Assembly (NCBI RefSeq): GCF_040049215.1 | Contig: NZ_JBDZDN010000004.1 | Span: 1-64,000 of the forward strand | DNA length: 64,000 nucleotides | Direction of reading: 5' to 3' | DNA from: Mesorhizobium_K sp040049215 | Lineage (GTDB): Bacteria > Pseudomonadota > Alphaproteobacteria > Rhizobiales > Rhizobiaceae | Shown here: positions 51,924 to 61,269 of the stretch, one piece after another | How positions within the stretch are numbered: the stretch's first letter is position 1 | Layout of the letters: each line of letters starts with the position of its first letter | Program-made: the position numbers and the translations under genes | Notes under the pieces: generated by a model | What the model was told of the DNA's origin: nothing | The model's database searches: none | Seen by the model: the letters and a program-made list of their open reading frames with translations, nothing else

Positions 51924-53168
51924 ATGGGCAAGCTATCGATCCCCCGACTGGCTTTAGCCATGACGATCTTCGGAATCTTTCTTTTCCCCCCGACAGACTC
52001 GTTCGCGGCAAAAAGCTGGCTGGAGAAGCTGTTCGCTCCGCCGCAACAAAAAGTGTCGAAACGCCGCAAGCCTCGTCCCGCGGCAAGAATTGTCACACCT
52101 CTGACAGCACCGGTGCCTGCGGCAAAGCCCGAAAACGAGCCGTCAGCCGACGATGAAGAGCTGCCGCAATCGTCCGACGTCGTTCCGCTGCCCAACGACA
52201 GTCCGCAAGCCGCCGCGCCGGTGACGAAGCCCGCGGGCCCTGTACAGGGCCCACCGTTGCCGCAACCCAAGCCGGCGCTTCCTTCAGACGACGTTCCAGA
52301 CGATGCGGGCGCAACGCTGCCCGAAAACGTCGATTCCGTGCCCATTCCTGAACCGAACCCACGCGCGACGTCGGAAGACAAGCAGCCCCAGCAAAACCCG
52401 GCTGGCCCCGTCCAGGGACCGCCCATGCCGCCGCCTGCATTCGAAGCATCCCCACAGAACCAGACGCCACCGGAAACCGTCCCCATCCCTGAACCGAACC
52501 CGCGGACGGGCACCGAAAAGCCGGATGAGACGGTGCCAGCCAAGGAGGCGGAACCCACCGACGCTCTTCCCGAACCGATGCTCACCGACCCCCGCATGGC
52601 CGACCGCCCAGACCCGTCGGGCCAGTTGCCGGCCGAAGAGATTGCCTGCCGCCAGCGCCTCAAGGAACTAGGCGCGGAATTCGAGGACCGAGCCGCGGCG
52701 AGCGATGCCGCCGGCTGCTCCATGCCCTACCCGGTGACGTTGAAGTCGCTCGGGACCGGAATCGGCCTGCTCCCGGTGGCCGAGATGAACTGCGCCATGG
52801 CCGAGGCCGCCGCACGCTTCGCCCGGGATGTCGTGTCGCCGGCCGCGGAGCAGAAGTACGGCGAGAAGCTGAAATCGATCACCCACGCCTCCGCCTATGT
52901 CTGCCGCCCGCGCAACGGCACGCGGAAGCTGTCGGAGCATGCCTTCGGCAATGCGCTCGACATTGCCTCCTTCACGCTCACCGGCGGCACTACGATCGCA
53001 GTTCGGATAGAGCCCGACGAGAAGGCCGCGGCCTTCCTCGGTGATCTGCGCAGGGCGGCCTGCGGCCCATTCAAGACCGTCCTCGGCCCTGGCAGCGACC
53101 CCGATCATGCCGAGCACATGCATTTCGACCTTGCACCGCGGCGCAACGGCGGCACCTTCTGCCAATAG
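51924..53168 (+). CDS. Extensin-like (EXT_C) family protein, Pro-rich
   Basis: A 414-residue exported protein. A signal peptide (about 1-26, LALAMTIFGIFLFPPTDSFA) is followed by a Pro-rich region (50-215) with duplicated GPVQGPP and VPIPEPNPR motifs. The C-terminal extensin-like domain shows ACRQRLKELGAEF, SCPYPVTLKSLG-like features, the LSEHAFGNALDIASF motif and DHAEHMHFDLA. The His/Asp pattern resembles D-Ala-D-Ala peptidase-like metal centres, suggesting a cell-wall role. The next gene is a paralogue. Confidence 0.88.
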   Translation: MGKLSIPRLALAMTIFGIFLFPPTDSFAAKSWLEKLFAPPQQKVSKRRKPRPAARIVTPLTAPVPAAKPENEPSADDEELPQSSDVVPLPNDSPQAAAPVTKPAGPVQGPPLPQPKPALPSDDVPDDAGATLPENVDSVPIPEPNPRATSEDKQPQQNPAGPVQGPPMPPPAFEASPQNQTPPETVPIPEPNPRTGTEKPDETVPAKEAEPTDALPEPMLTDPRMADRPDPSGQLPAEEIACRQRLKELGAEFEDRAAASDAAGCSMPYPVTLKSLGTGIGLLPVAEMNCAMAEAAARFARDVVSPAAEQKYGEKLKSITHASAYVCRPRNGTRKLSEHAFGNALDIASFTLTGGTTIAVRIEPDEKAAAFLGDLRRAACGPFKTVLGPGSDPDHAEHMHFDLAPRRNGGTFCQ

Positions 53169-53331
53169 TGCGTGTCACGCCCGCGCCCCGCCGCAATTCG
53201 GCCGCACCGGTAAACGGCACCGCTGAGTTTTCCTTTACACTTGTTGCCTAAGCTTGGTCTTCTCCAGAGCATGATCCCGACAGGCACGCCGTTTCGGGGC
53301 TCTCATATGTATTGAGTTCGGAGCAAACCCG

Positions 53332-54210
53332 ATGGCGACTGAAGGCCGCGACCGCCTGCAAGTCTGCGCGAAAACGGCATCCTTGCGCCTTGTATTCGTT
53401 GGTGGGCTCATCCTGCTCGCAGCTTCAGTTGCCGCCTGCACCACCGGAAGCGTGCTGTCGCTCGAGCCTGCCGTCGACGTCGGCTCCTCGACCGCCGCCG
53501 TACCTCGCATGGCTTCACCGGCCCCTCCCCGCGTCGAGATGGCGGCCATCGCCCCGCCGACCGCCGGCTTGCAAACTCTCGTTCCTTCCGACCCCTATCT
53601 TGTCGGCTATCCGCGCATAGACCCGCCAATGGCGTCGCCCCAGATGGACGGCCAGACCGACTATTTGCCGCCGGAAGAGGTCGATTGTCGGCGCGAGCTT
53701 AAACGGCTCAAGGTGGAATTCTCCGATCTCGCACCGATCCGCGAAGGCCAATGCGGCATCGACCATCCGGTCAAGGTCGCGGCCATCGGCAGCGTCGGCA
53801 TGAAGCCCGCCGCGACGCTCTCCTGCGCCATGGCGCTCACCTTCGCGCAGTGGACGAAGAACGAACTCGTGCCGTCGGCCCGACGCCGCTACTTCACCGG
53901 CGTGCGGACCATCCACCAAGGCTCCAGCTATTCCTGCCGCAAGATCGCCGACAGCCGCGGCGTGCTCTCCGAGCACGGCAAGGGCAACGCCCTCGACATC
54001 ATGCGCATCGAACTCAACAACGGCAAGGACATCGACGTGAAGAAGCCAGGCCTCTTCGCCTTCCGCCAGCGCGGTTTCCTGAACAATGTGCGCGCCGACG
54101 GCTGCCAGTATTTCAACACGGTGCTCGGCCCAGGCTACAATTACGACCACCGCAACCACTTCCACTTCGACATCAAGCAGCGCCGCAGCAACCACGTCGC
54201 CTGCCGCTGA
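53332..54210 (+). CDS. Extensin-like (EXT_C) family protein, second copy
   Basis: A 292-residue probable lipoprotein. The hydrophobic signal ends LLAASVAACTTG, a plausible lipobox. A short Pro-rich linker leads to the same domain as the preceding gene (DCRRELKRLKVEFSDL, LSEHGKGNALDIMRI, YDHRNHFHFDIKQRR). It lacks the long Pro-rich repeat of the first copy. Adjacent divergent paralogues point to an old duplication; it is probably a periplasmic cell-wall-associated protein. Confidence 0.88.
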   Translation: MATEGRDRLQVCAKTASLRLVFVGGLILLAASVAACTTGSVLSLEPAVDVGSSTAAVPRMASPAPPRVEMAAIAPPTAGLQTLVPSDPYLVGYPRIDPPMASPQMDGQTDYLPPEEVDCRRELKRLKVEFSDLAPIREGQCGIDHPVKVAAIGSVGMKPAATLSCAMALTFAQWTKNELVPSARRRYFTGVRTIHQGSSYSCRKIADSRGVLSEHGKGNALDIMRIELNNGKDIDVKKPGLFAFRQRGFLNNVRADGCQYFNTVLGPGYNYDHRNHFHFDIKQRRSNHVACR

Positions 54211-54276
54211 CGCAGGCACTTGGGCCCTGACCGGCTTTCGCTTGGCACCGGGCAGCCCGCTCGTTAGACTAACCGG

Positions 54277-55008
54277 ATGACGGCAACGCCACCGGATCCG
54301 ACGAAGCACCACCCGCGACGGTCCCGCCGGGCCGCGACGGTGAGCCTGGCGGCTCTGCTCGCCTATCTCGCGGTAGCCTATGTCGCCGCGCCGGAATTCT
54401 GGTGGTTCCACGACGGCGGTCTCGATCGTCTCGACATGCGTACCACGACGACGGACGGCATCCCCGGCGATCCGATCAACATCGGGCTCGTCGGCGTAAA
54501 GGAGGAGGTGCTGAAGGCTTTCTCGGCCGCCGGCTGGAAGCCTGCCGACGCCATCACCCTGAAGACAAGCATCGAAATCGGCATCAGCGTTGCGCTCAGG
54601 CTGCCCGATCCGGACGCGCCGGTCAGCACCCTGGTGTATGACGGCAGGCGGCAGGATTTGGCTTTCGAGAAGCCCGTCGGCGGAAGCGCCGACCAGCGCA
54701 ATCATGTCCGTCTATGGCACAGCGACCCACTGGCTCCCGGCGGGGACGGCCCGCTCTGGCTCGGGTCGGCAAGCTTCGACCGAGGCGTCGGCTTCAGTCA
54801 CGATACCGGGCAGATCACCCACCACATCGGTCCGGATCTCGACGCCGAACGCGATCTGGTCATCCGTGATTTGAGCGAGGCCGGCTGGCTTCGCTCGACC
54901 TATGAGATTCCGGGCTCGGGCGCGACGGATTCGGGACGCAATGGCGGCGGCGATCCCTACTTCACCGACGGCAAGGTCATGGTTGGGGTACTCGGAACCG
55001 AGGATTGA
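54277..55008 (+). CDS. LssY C-terminal domain membrane-anchored protein
   Basis: A 243-residue protein with one N-terminal membrane helix (about 22-42). It then matches the LssY_C domain (INIGLVGVKEEVLKAFSAAGW, HVRLWHSDP and LWLGSASFDRGVGFSHDTGQ). In LssY proteins this domain often follows a PAP2 or DedA domain; here it stands alone. The function is unknown, probably in the periplasm. Confidence 0.85.
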   Translation: MTATPPDPTKHHPRRSRRAATVSLAALLAYLAVAYVAAPEFWWFHDGGLDRLDMRTTTTDGIPGDPINIGLVGVKEEVLKAFSAAGWKPADAITLKTSIEIGISVALRLPDPDAPVSTLVYDGRRQDLAFEKPVGGSADQRNHVRLWHSDPLAPGGDGPLWLGSASFDRGVGFSHDTGQITHHIGPDLDAERDLVIRDLSEAGWLRSTYEIPGSGATDSGRNGGGDPYFTDGKVMVGVLGTED

Positions 55009-55092
55009 ACTCTCAAACGCCGGCCACACTCCATTGCCTAAATCCGCCAAAGGCTATTTTGTGCAGTGCCGTTGGGATGCTATTGAGCCCTG

Positions 55093-56400
55093 ATGGTTTA
55101 TCTGGAAATTGCGATTGTCGCCGTTCTTGTCTGCGTGAACGGCCTCCTGGCCATGTCGGAACTGGCGATCGTTTCGGCCCGTCCCGCCCGACTCAAGGCA
55201 ATGATCGACCGTGAGGTGAAGGGCGCGGGCCGCGCCTTGGCGCTCGGCGCCAACCCCGGCCGCTTCCTGTCGACCGTCCAGATCGGCATCACGCTGGTCG
55301 GCGTGTTGTCGGGTGCTTTCTCGGGGGCCACGCTCGGCGAAAGGCTTACCGATATGCTGATCGCGTGGGGCATGTCGCCGGGAGTCGCCACCCCTCTCGG
55401 CGTCGGCGCGGTCGTCGCGGCCATCACCTATGGTTCCTTGATCGTCGGCGAGCTCGTGCCCAAGCAGATCGCGCTAAAGGATCCGGAAGGGATCGCGGTC
55501 ATGGTCGCGCCGGCCATGACCATCCTGTCCAAGGTCTCTATGCCGCTGGTCTTCCTGCTCGATTTTTCCGGCCGCGCCGTTCTCTGGCTGCTCGGCCAGT
55601 CGGGCGAGAGCGAGGAGAAGGTTACCGACGAGGAGATCAAGATGCTCGTCGCAGAGGCCGAGCATCACGGCACGATCGAATCCGACGAGCGCCGCATGAT
55701 CGCCGGCGTCATGCGGCTCGGCGACCGCGCGGTGCGCGCCGTCATGACCCCGCGCACCGAGATCGACTGGCTGAACCTCGAATGGGACGAGGCTGCCGCG
55801 AAAAAAATGCTGATGGAGACACAGCATTCCCGCCTTCCGGCCGGTGAAGGCGTGGTCGACAACATGATCGGCGTCGTCCAGACCCGCGACCTGCTTGCGG
55901 CGATGCTTGAAGGAAAACCGTTCGAGCCCCGTAAGCATATCCGTACCGCGCCGATTGCGCACGACCAGGCCGACGCTCTCGACGTGCTGACCATCTTGCG
56001 CGAATCCGAGGTCCCCGTGGCGCTGGTTCATGATGAATACGGCCATTTCGAAGGCATCGTCACGCCCGCCGACATTCTCGAGGCGATCACCGGTGTTTTC
56101 CGGTCCGACCTCGACGAGCAGGACGAGCCGCCGTCGGTGAAACGCGAGGACGGCTCATGGCTGCTGGCCGGCTACATGCAGGCCGACGAGATGGCCGATC
56201 AGCTCGGCATCGATCTGCCGGAGAACCGCGACTACGAAACTGTCGCCGGCTACATCCTGTCGCATCTTCACCGCCTGCCGGCGACCGGCGAATGCGTCGA
56301 CGCCCAGGGATGGCGTTTCGAGGTGGTCGACCTGGACGGCCGCCGCATCGACAAGGTCATAGCCTCGCGCCTGCCCGGAGTGCATCGCGCGAAGAAGTAG
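55093..56400 (+). CDS. Hemolysin-like CNNM/CorC family protein (DUF21-CBS-CorC)
   Basis: 435 residues. The DUF21/CNNM membrane domain (about 1-190, VCVNGLLAMSELAIVSARPA and LGVGAVVAAITYGSLIVGELVPKQ) is followed by a CBS pair (VMTPRTEIDWLN and the second motif around PVALVHDEYGHFEGIVTPAD) and a CorC_HlyC domain (EDGSWLLAGYMQADEMADQL). Members affect Mg2+/Co2+ handling; hemolysin is a historical label only. Confidence 0.94.
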   Translation: MVYLEIAIVAVLVCVNGLLAMSELAIVSARPARLKAMIDREVKGAGRALALGANPGRFLSTVQIGITLVGVLSGAFSGATLGERLTDMLIAWGMSPGVATPLGVGAVVAAITYGSLIVGELVPKQIALKDPEGIAVMVAPAMTILSKVSMPLVFLLDFSGRAVLWLLGQSGESEEKVTDEEIKMLVAEAEHHGTIESDERRMIAGVMRLGDRAVRAVMTPRTEIDWLNLEWDEAAAKKMLMETQHSRLPAGEGVVDNMIGVVQTRDLLAAMLEGKPFEPRKHIRTAPIAHDQADALDVLTILRESEVPVALVHDEYGHFEGIVTPADILEAITGVFRSDLDEQDEPPSVKREDGSWLLAGYMQADEMADQLGIDLPENRDYETVAGYILSHLHRLPATGECVDAQGWRFEVVDLDGRRIDKVIASRLPGVHRAKK

Positions 56401-56470
56401 CCGCCAGGCTGGAGAATTTGAAAGGGGCAGCTTTCGCCACCCCTCGCTGCCGTCCGGGGGTGGATCGGGC

Positions 56471-57073
56471 CTACGCTGCGACTTGCTCAGTCTGGAGCTC
56501 GTCGGCGCGCGCCTTCTTCAACACGTTCGCCCACCAGGCAAGGTCGTTGAGCGCGGTTGCCGCCGCCTGGTTCAGATGCTCGAATTCCTCGATCTTCTTG
56601 CCCTGCTGCAGGATCTGGATGAAGTCGCCCCACACGATGTGGACGGCGTAGCGGCTGGGCGCCATCTGCAGCTCGACCGCATGCAGGCGCAGCTGCTCGA
56701 TCGCGCGCGCGCCGCCGACGCCGCCATACCCCACGAAGGTGATCGGCTTCCGATTCCATTCGGTGTAGGCGTAGTCGAGCGCGTTTTTCAGCACCGCGGT
56801 CGGCCCGCGATTGTATTCCGCAGCGATCACGATGAAGCCGTCGAACTCGGCGACCTTCTTCTGCCAGCGCAGCGCGACCTCGTTCTTCGACGGCGCCCAG
56901 AGCGACGAAGCAGCCTCGTCGAAGAAAGGCATCGGGTAGTCGCGCAGGTCGACGACCTCGATATCGAAATCGCCGCGTGCTTTTGCTATGTTGGCGATCC
57001 ATTCCGCCGGCTTGTCGGCGAAACGGGTGGCGCGTGTCGAGCCGACGATCACGCCGATCTTGGGTTTGGACAT
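56471..57073 (-). CDS. NADPH-dependent FMN reductase (ArsH/azoreductase-like)
   Basis: A 200-residue flavodoxin-like protein. The FMN phosphate loop is VGSTRATRFADKPA. The segment FIVIAAEYNRGPTAVLKNAL is the isoalloxazine-side motif, and KPITFVGYGGVGGARA follows. A ribosome site (AGGAG) lies before ATG 57073. It is divergent from an HxlR-type regulator across 85 bp, a common pairing for quinone or diazene reductases induced by electrophiles. Confidence 0.92.
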   Translation of the reverse strand: MSKPKIGVIVGSTRATRFADKPAEWIANIAKARGDFDIEVVDLRDYPMPFFDEAASSLWAPSKNEVALRWQKKVAEFDGFIVIAAEYNRGPTAVLKNALDYAYTEWNRKPITFVGYGGVGGARAIEQLRLHAVELQMAPSRYAVHIVWGDFIQILQQGKKIEEFEHLNQAAATALNDLAWWANVLKKARADELQTEQVAA

Positions 57074-57095
57074 ATCAGTCTCCTATGAAGCCCTA

Positions 57096-57128
57096 GTATC
57101 TGGTGGATACCTGAAATACATAGGATAC
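57096..57128. promoter_or_regulatory. Candidate HxlR operator in the reductase/regulator gap
   Basis: GTATC-TGGTG-GATAC (57096-57110) is a perfect 5-bp inverted repeat, and the hexamer GGATAC is repeated 18 bp on (57105-57110 and 57123-57128). The cluster sits mid-way in the 85-bp divergent promoter, where the HxlR protein would be expected to bind. Confidence 0.45.
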
Positions 57129-57158
57129 TGACAAGAGGCCCCACAAGGAGGCACTTTT

Positions 57159-57542
57159 TTGAAACCAAGGCACGTGCACCGCACCGAGGATTGTCGCGCA
57201 GTCAGCGATATCCTCCAGCGCGTCGGCGACAAGTGGACGGTGCTGGTTGTCGGCAAGCTCGGCGACGGGCCCCTGCGCTTCAACGAACTGCGCTCGGCCG
57301 TCGGAGGCATATCGCAGAAGATGCTGACGACGACTCTACGCGGGCTCGAACGCGATGGCTTCGTCACCCGCACCGTCTTCCCGACCATCCCGCCGCGCGT
57401 GGACTACGAGCTGACCGAACTCGGCTGCGAACTGCTCAAGCCGGTCACCGCGCTTGGCGATTGGGCGCGCAAGAACACCGGGCGCGTCAACGCCGCCCGC
57501 GCGAGATTTGACGCGGCAATGGCCGGAATTGCCGCGAAATAA
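57159..57542 (+). CDS. HxlR-family transcriptional regulator
   Basis: A 127-residue winged-helix protein with the family motifs CRAVSDILQRVGDKWTVLVV, FNELRSAVGGISQKML and the wing VTRTVFPTIPPRVDYELTE. It starts with TTG at 57159, supported by AAGGAGG 7 bp upstream. The Cys in DCRAV may be a redox or electrophile sensor as in related regulators. It probably controls the divergent FMN reductase. Confidence 0.92.
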   Translation: MKPRHVHRTEDCRAVSDILQRVGDKWTVLVVGKLGDGPLRFNELRSAVGGISQKMLTTTLRGLERDGFVTRTVFPTIPPRVDYELTELGCELLKPVTALGDWARKNTGRVNAARARFDAAMAGIAAK

Positions 57543-57545
57543 TGG

Positions 57546-57944
57546 CTATTCGTCAGGCACCGGGCTCGGCTTGCCCTCGCCGTCGAGCGCCACCATGATG
57601 AACTCAGCGTGCGTGACTTTCTCCATGACATGCGTCAGGTAGCGTTGCGCCCAGGCCTCGACCTTGAGCGTCATCGAGGTACGCCCGACCCGCGCCACGT
57701 CCGTGTAGATGCTGAGCGTATCTCCGACCTTCATCGGCGCCGCGAAGGACATTTCCTTGACCGCGGCGGTCACCACGCGGCCGCGTGCGCGCTCGGCGGC
57801 GCGGATGCCGCAAGCGAGATCCATCTGCGCCATGACCCAGCCGCCGAATATGTCGCCGGCAGCGTTCGTGTCAGCCGGCATGGCCAAAGTCCTCAACGTC
57901 AGTTGCCCGATCGGTCGGGCTTCGTTGTCGGTCACCTGCGTCAT
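57546..57944 (-). CDS. Acyl-CoA thioesterase, hotdog fold (YciA-like)
   Basis: A 132-residue hotdog protein. It shows LAMPADTNAAGDIFGGWVMA with the Asn/Asp pair of YciA-type enzymes, then VKEMSFAAPMKVGDTLSIY and a C-terminal EFIMVALDGEGKPSPVP. It hydrolyses acyl-CoAs in the cytoplasm. A very long open frame upstream in the same phase is the antisense of the GMC gene; the family start is ATG 57944. It converges on the HxlR gene with 3 bp between. Confidence 0.93.
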   Translation of the reverse strand: MTQVTDNEARPIGQLTLRTLAMPADTNAAGDIFGGWVMAQMDLACGIRAAERARGRVVTAAVKEMSFAAPMKVGDTLSIYTDVARVGRTSMTLKVEAWAQRYLTHVMEKVTHAEFIMVALDGEGKPSPVPDE

Positions 57945-58109
57945 CCTCGCTGAACCTGATCCGCACCTCATGCCGCAGACTTGCCCATATTCCAAGGGCT
58001 CGGCCTGGCCTTCTTCGGTCGCATTTTCCACAGGCCATGCCGGAACGGCGCATGACGCGGCGACGGCCGCGGGACTAGCTTCGGCAAGCTTCCATCCGAG
58101 AGCCGCCGC

Positions 58110-59726
58110 ATGCACACCTATGATTTCATCGTCGTCGGCTCCGGCTCCGCCGGCTCTGTCGTCGCCGAGCGGCTGTCGGCGAGCGGCCGCTTCTCCGTGC
58201 TGGTGCTGGAGGCCGGCGGCAGCGATATGCGCTTCTTCGTCCAGATGCCGCTCGGCTACGGCAAGACCTTCTTCGATCCCGCCGTCAACTGGAACTATCG
58301 CACCGAGCCCGACGCCGGGCTGGCGGGCAACACCGACCATTGGCCGCGTGGAAAGATCCTCGGCGGTTCGAGTTCGATCAATGCGATGGTCTGGATCAGG
58401 GGCCAACGCGAGGATTTCGATGCCTGGGCCGCCGCCGGCAACCCCGGCTGGTCCTATGCCGACGTGCTGCCGGTCTTCAAGGCGATTGAGGACAACGAGT
58501 GCGGCGCGGACGAATGGCGGGGCGTGGGCGGGCCTGTCAGCATTGCCGATTGCCGAGACAAGGTGCACCCGCTGACCAAGCGTTATCTCGAAGCCGCCGA
58601 GCAGGCTGGCCTGCCGATCAATCCGGACTTCAACGGCGCAACGCAGGAGGGCGTCGGGGTCTACCAGATTAACGCCAGGGGCGGCCGCCGCATGTCGGCC
58701 GCGCGCGCCTTCCTGCGCCCGGCAATGAAGCGCCCGAACGTCCGCGTCGAAACGAATGCGCTGGCGACGAAGATCCTGTTCGAGGGCAGCCGGGCGGTCG
58801 GCGTCGAATACGAGCAGCGCGGCCGGATCGAGGCGGTCCGCGCCGGCCGCGAGGTCATCGTCTCGGCAGGCTCGATCAACGCGCCGCAACTCCTCCAGCT
58901 TTCCGGCGTAGGCCCCGCGCCCCTCCTTAAAAACCTCGACATCCCCGTCGTCCACGCCAACCCCAATGTCGGCGCCAATCTGCAGGATCACGTCGGCATC
59001 AACTACACATTCAAGGGCCGTCTTCCCACTCTCAACCAGATCCTGCGTCCCTGGTGGGGGAAGCTGACCGTCGGGATGCAGTACATCCTGCTGCGCAGCG
59101 GCCCACTGTCTTTGTCGATGAACGCCGCCGGCGGCTTCTTCCGCACCGATCCCGCAATGACGCGGCCGAACATGCAGCTCTACTTCCAGGCCTTCTCGAC
59201 CGTCATTCCCAAGAACGGCGAGCGGCCGATCCTCACTCCCGATCCGTGGCCCGGTTTTTCCGTTGGCCTTTCCAACTGTCGCCCGTCGAGCCGCGGCGAG
59301 ATCATGGTCCGCTCGGCGAACCCGCGCGACTATCCCAGCATCGTCGCCAACGCCTATGCGACGGAGAGCGACGTCGCCGAGATGCTCGCCGCGGTGAAGT
59401 TCGTGCGCAGGATCGCCGCCCAGCCGGCGCTGGCCGAGATCATCGAGGAGGAAGTCCTGCCCGGTCCTTCGATCGCCTCCGACGAAGACCTGATCCAGGA
59501 TTTTCGCAGACGCTCCGGTACGGTCTACCACCCAGTCTCGACCTGCCGCATGGGACCCGACCCGTCGCAGTCCGTCGTCGACCCGCGCCTTCGCGTCCAC
59601 GGCGTCGACAGCCTGCGCGTCATCGACGCGTCGATATTCCCGGACAACATTTCCGGCAACACCAACGCCGCCTCTATCATGACTGGCTGGAAGGGCGCAG
59701 AAATGGTTCTGGAGGACCAGAAATGA
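58110..59726 (+). CDS. GMC-family oxidoreductase (choline/alcohol dehydrogenase type)
   Basis: A 538-residue FAD enzyme. It has the ADP-binding motif IVVGSGSAGSVVAERL, GMC signature 1 (GKILGGSSSINAMVWIRG), signature 2 (VSAGSINAPQLLQLSG), and the C-terminal active-site segment YHPVSTCRMG followed by IDASIFPDNISGNTNA. It oxidises an alcohol or sugar. It overlaps the enolase-superfamily gene by 4 bp (ATGA), so oxidation and dehydration are probably consecutive steps. Confidence 0.94.
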   Translation: MHTYDFIVVGSGSAGSVVAERLSASGRFSVLVLEAGGSDMRFFVQMPLGYGKTFFDPAVNWNYRTEPDAGLAGNTDHWPRGKILGGSSSINAMVWIRGQREDFDAWAAAGNPGWSYADVLPVFKAIEDNECGADEWRGVGGPVSIADCRDKVHPLTKRYLEAAEQAGLPINPDFNGATQEGVGVYQINARGGRRMSAARAFLRPAMKRPNVRVETNALATKILFEGSRAVGVEYEQRGRIEAVRAGREVIVSAGSINAPQLLQLSGVGPAPLLKNLDIPVVHANPNVGANLQDHVGINYTFKGRLPTLNQILRPWWGKLTVGMQYILLRSGPLSLSMNAAGGFFRTDPAMTRPNMQLYFQAFSTVIPKNGERPILTPDPWPGFSVGLSNCRPSSRGEIMVRSANPRDYPSIVANAYATESDVAEMLAAVKFVRRIAAQPALAEIIEEEVLPGPSIASDEDLIQDFRRRSGTVYHPVSTCRMGPDPSQSVVDPRLRVHGVDSLRVIDASIFPDNISGNTNAASIMTGWKGAEMVLEDQK

Positions 59727-60934
59727 AAATCACCGACGTGAAGACCTGGGTCGTCGGCAATCCGCCACCCGGCATCGGCGGCAAATATTTCATCTTCGTC
59801 AAACTCACCACCGACTCCAATGTCGTCGGGTACGGCGAGGCCTACAACGCCACCTTCTCCGCCCATGTCACTGCCAGGATGATCGAGGACATGGCCGAGC
59901 GCTATTTCATCGGCCACGATCCGCACGACATCGAGACCTTCTTCCGCCGCTGCTACTCGTCGGGCTTCACACAGCGCCCGGATGTGTCCGGCATGGGCTG
60001 TTTCTCGGCGCTGGAGATCGCCTGCTGGGACATCATCGGCAAGGAAGCGAACAAGCCGGTCTACAAGCTGCTCGGCGGCCAGGTGCATGAGAAGCTGCGC
60101 ACCTACACCTACCTCTACCCGCACACCGGCAGCGTCCACACCGAGGATGTCGGCCCAAGGAACGTCTACAACGATCCCGATCTTGCGGCCGAATGCGCCA
60201 CGCTCTACGTCGAGCAAGGCTTTACCGCGGTGAAGCTCGATCCGGCCGGCCCCTACACGGCCTTCGACGGCCATCAGCCGCGCCTTCACGACATCGACCT
60301 TTCCGCCCGCATGGTGAAGGCGATCCGCGAGGCGGTCGGTAACAAGGCCGATATCCTGTTCGGCACGCACGGCCAGTTCACTGCGTCCGGCGCGCTGCGC
60401 ATGGCGAAAGCAATCGAACCATTCGACCCGCTCTGGTTCGAGGAGCCGGTGCCGCCGGATATGCCGGAGGTGATGGCTGAGGTCGCGCGCGGCACATCGA
60501 TCCCGATCGCCACCGGCGAGCGGCTGACCACGAAGTTCGAGTTTGCCCGCGTCATCGAGCAACGCGCCGCGACCATCCTGCAGCCCGATCTCGGCCGCTC
60601 CGGCGGCATTCTCGAGACCAAGAAGATCGCAGCGATGGCCGAGGCCTACCACATCCAGATCGCGCCGCACTGTTATTGCGGGCCGATCGTCGGCGCGGCC
60701 AACATCCAGCTTGCCGTGACGCTGCCGAACTTCCTGATCCTCGAGTCGCTCAAGCAGTGGGACGGCTTCCATGAGAAGCTCCTGAAGAAGAAGATCGAGT
60801 GGCAAGACGGCAACGTCATCCCATCGAAGGAACCCGGCCTCGGCGTAGAGCTTGACGAGGCGGTCTGCGACGCACACCCCTACACCGGCAAGGACCTGCA
60901 CCTTCAGATGGCGCAGGACCCGCTGTTCCCGTGA
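59723..60934 (+). CDS. Enolase superfamily (mandelate racemase/muconate lactonising type) enzyme
   Basis: 403 residues. A capping domain is followed by a TIM barrel with FTAVKLDPAGPY (general-base Lys region), FGTHGQFT at the first metal-ligand strand, PLWFEEPVPPD, IATGERLTT and the His in APHCYCGPI. The Glu ligands are present; the usual Asp of the first strand appears replaced by the GTH segment, a variant seen in some sugar-acid dehydratases. Dehydration of an aldonate is likely. The open frame extends upstream into the GMC gene, but the family start is ATG 59723. Confidence 0.9.
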   Translation: MKITDVKTWVVGNPPPGIGGKYFIFVKLTTDSNVVGYGEAYNATFSAHVTARMIEDMAERYFIGHDPHDIETFFRRCYSSGFTQRPDVSGMGCFSALEIACWDIIGKEANKPVYKLLGGQVHEKLRTYTYLYPHTGSVHTEDVGPRNVYNDPDLAAECATLYVEQGFTAVKLDPAGPYTAFDGHQPRLHDIDLSARMVKAIREAVGNKADILFGTHGQFTASGALRMAKAIEPFDPLWFEEPVPPDMPEVMAEVARGTSIPIATGERLTTKFEFARVIEQRAATILQPDLGRSGGILETKKIAAMAEAYHIQIAPHCYCGPIVGAANIQLAVTLPNFLILESLKQWDGFHEKLLKKKIEWQDGNVIPSKEPGLGVELDEAVCDAHPYTGKDLHLQMAQDPLFP

Positions 60935-60957
60935 GCGATCGAGAGGGACGGACAGGG

Positions 60958-61266
60958 ATGACACGACTAGATCGGAACGCACCTCTGCCGGACGAGATGC
61001 AGGGGCGTTGGGTCGAGGTGGACAACGGATCGATCCTCATTATCGATGGAGGAGAGATCACCTGTTTTGGGCAGGTCGTCGAATATGACTACAAGGAAAT
61101 CAGCGAAGTCGCTGGCGGGTTAACGGTAACCTTGGGAGTCGATGACAAAGCTCAAGAAGATACATTCCAGCGCGCTAACATTACCGGCTTGGTGATATCG
61201 CCCGAAGGCGATTTCCTGGCCTACAATGTCAAGTTTGGTTGCGAGTTCGTCCGCGAGAGTTCTTGA
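60958..61266 (+). CDS. Small uncharacterised protein between the dehydratase and dehydrogenase genes
   Basis: A 102-residue beta-rich acidic protein (MQGRWVEVDNGSILIIDGGE, EVAGGLTVTLGVDDKAQEDT) with no signal peptide and no domain I recognise. It may start at ATG 60958 or at GTG 60931, which overlaps the dehydratase stop. It ends 3 bp before the beta-hydroxyacid dehydrogenase ATG, so it belongs to the operon. Its codon use is less GC3-rich than that of its neighbours, which hints at separate acquisition. Confidence 0.65.
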   Translation: MTRLDRNAPLPDEMQGRWVEVDNGSILIIDGGEITCFGQVVEYDYKEISEVAGGLTVTLGVDDKAQEDTFQRANITGLVISPEGDFLAYNVKFGCEFVRESS

Positions 61267-61269
61267 TAC

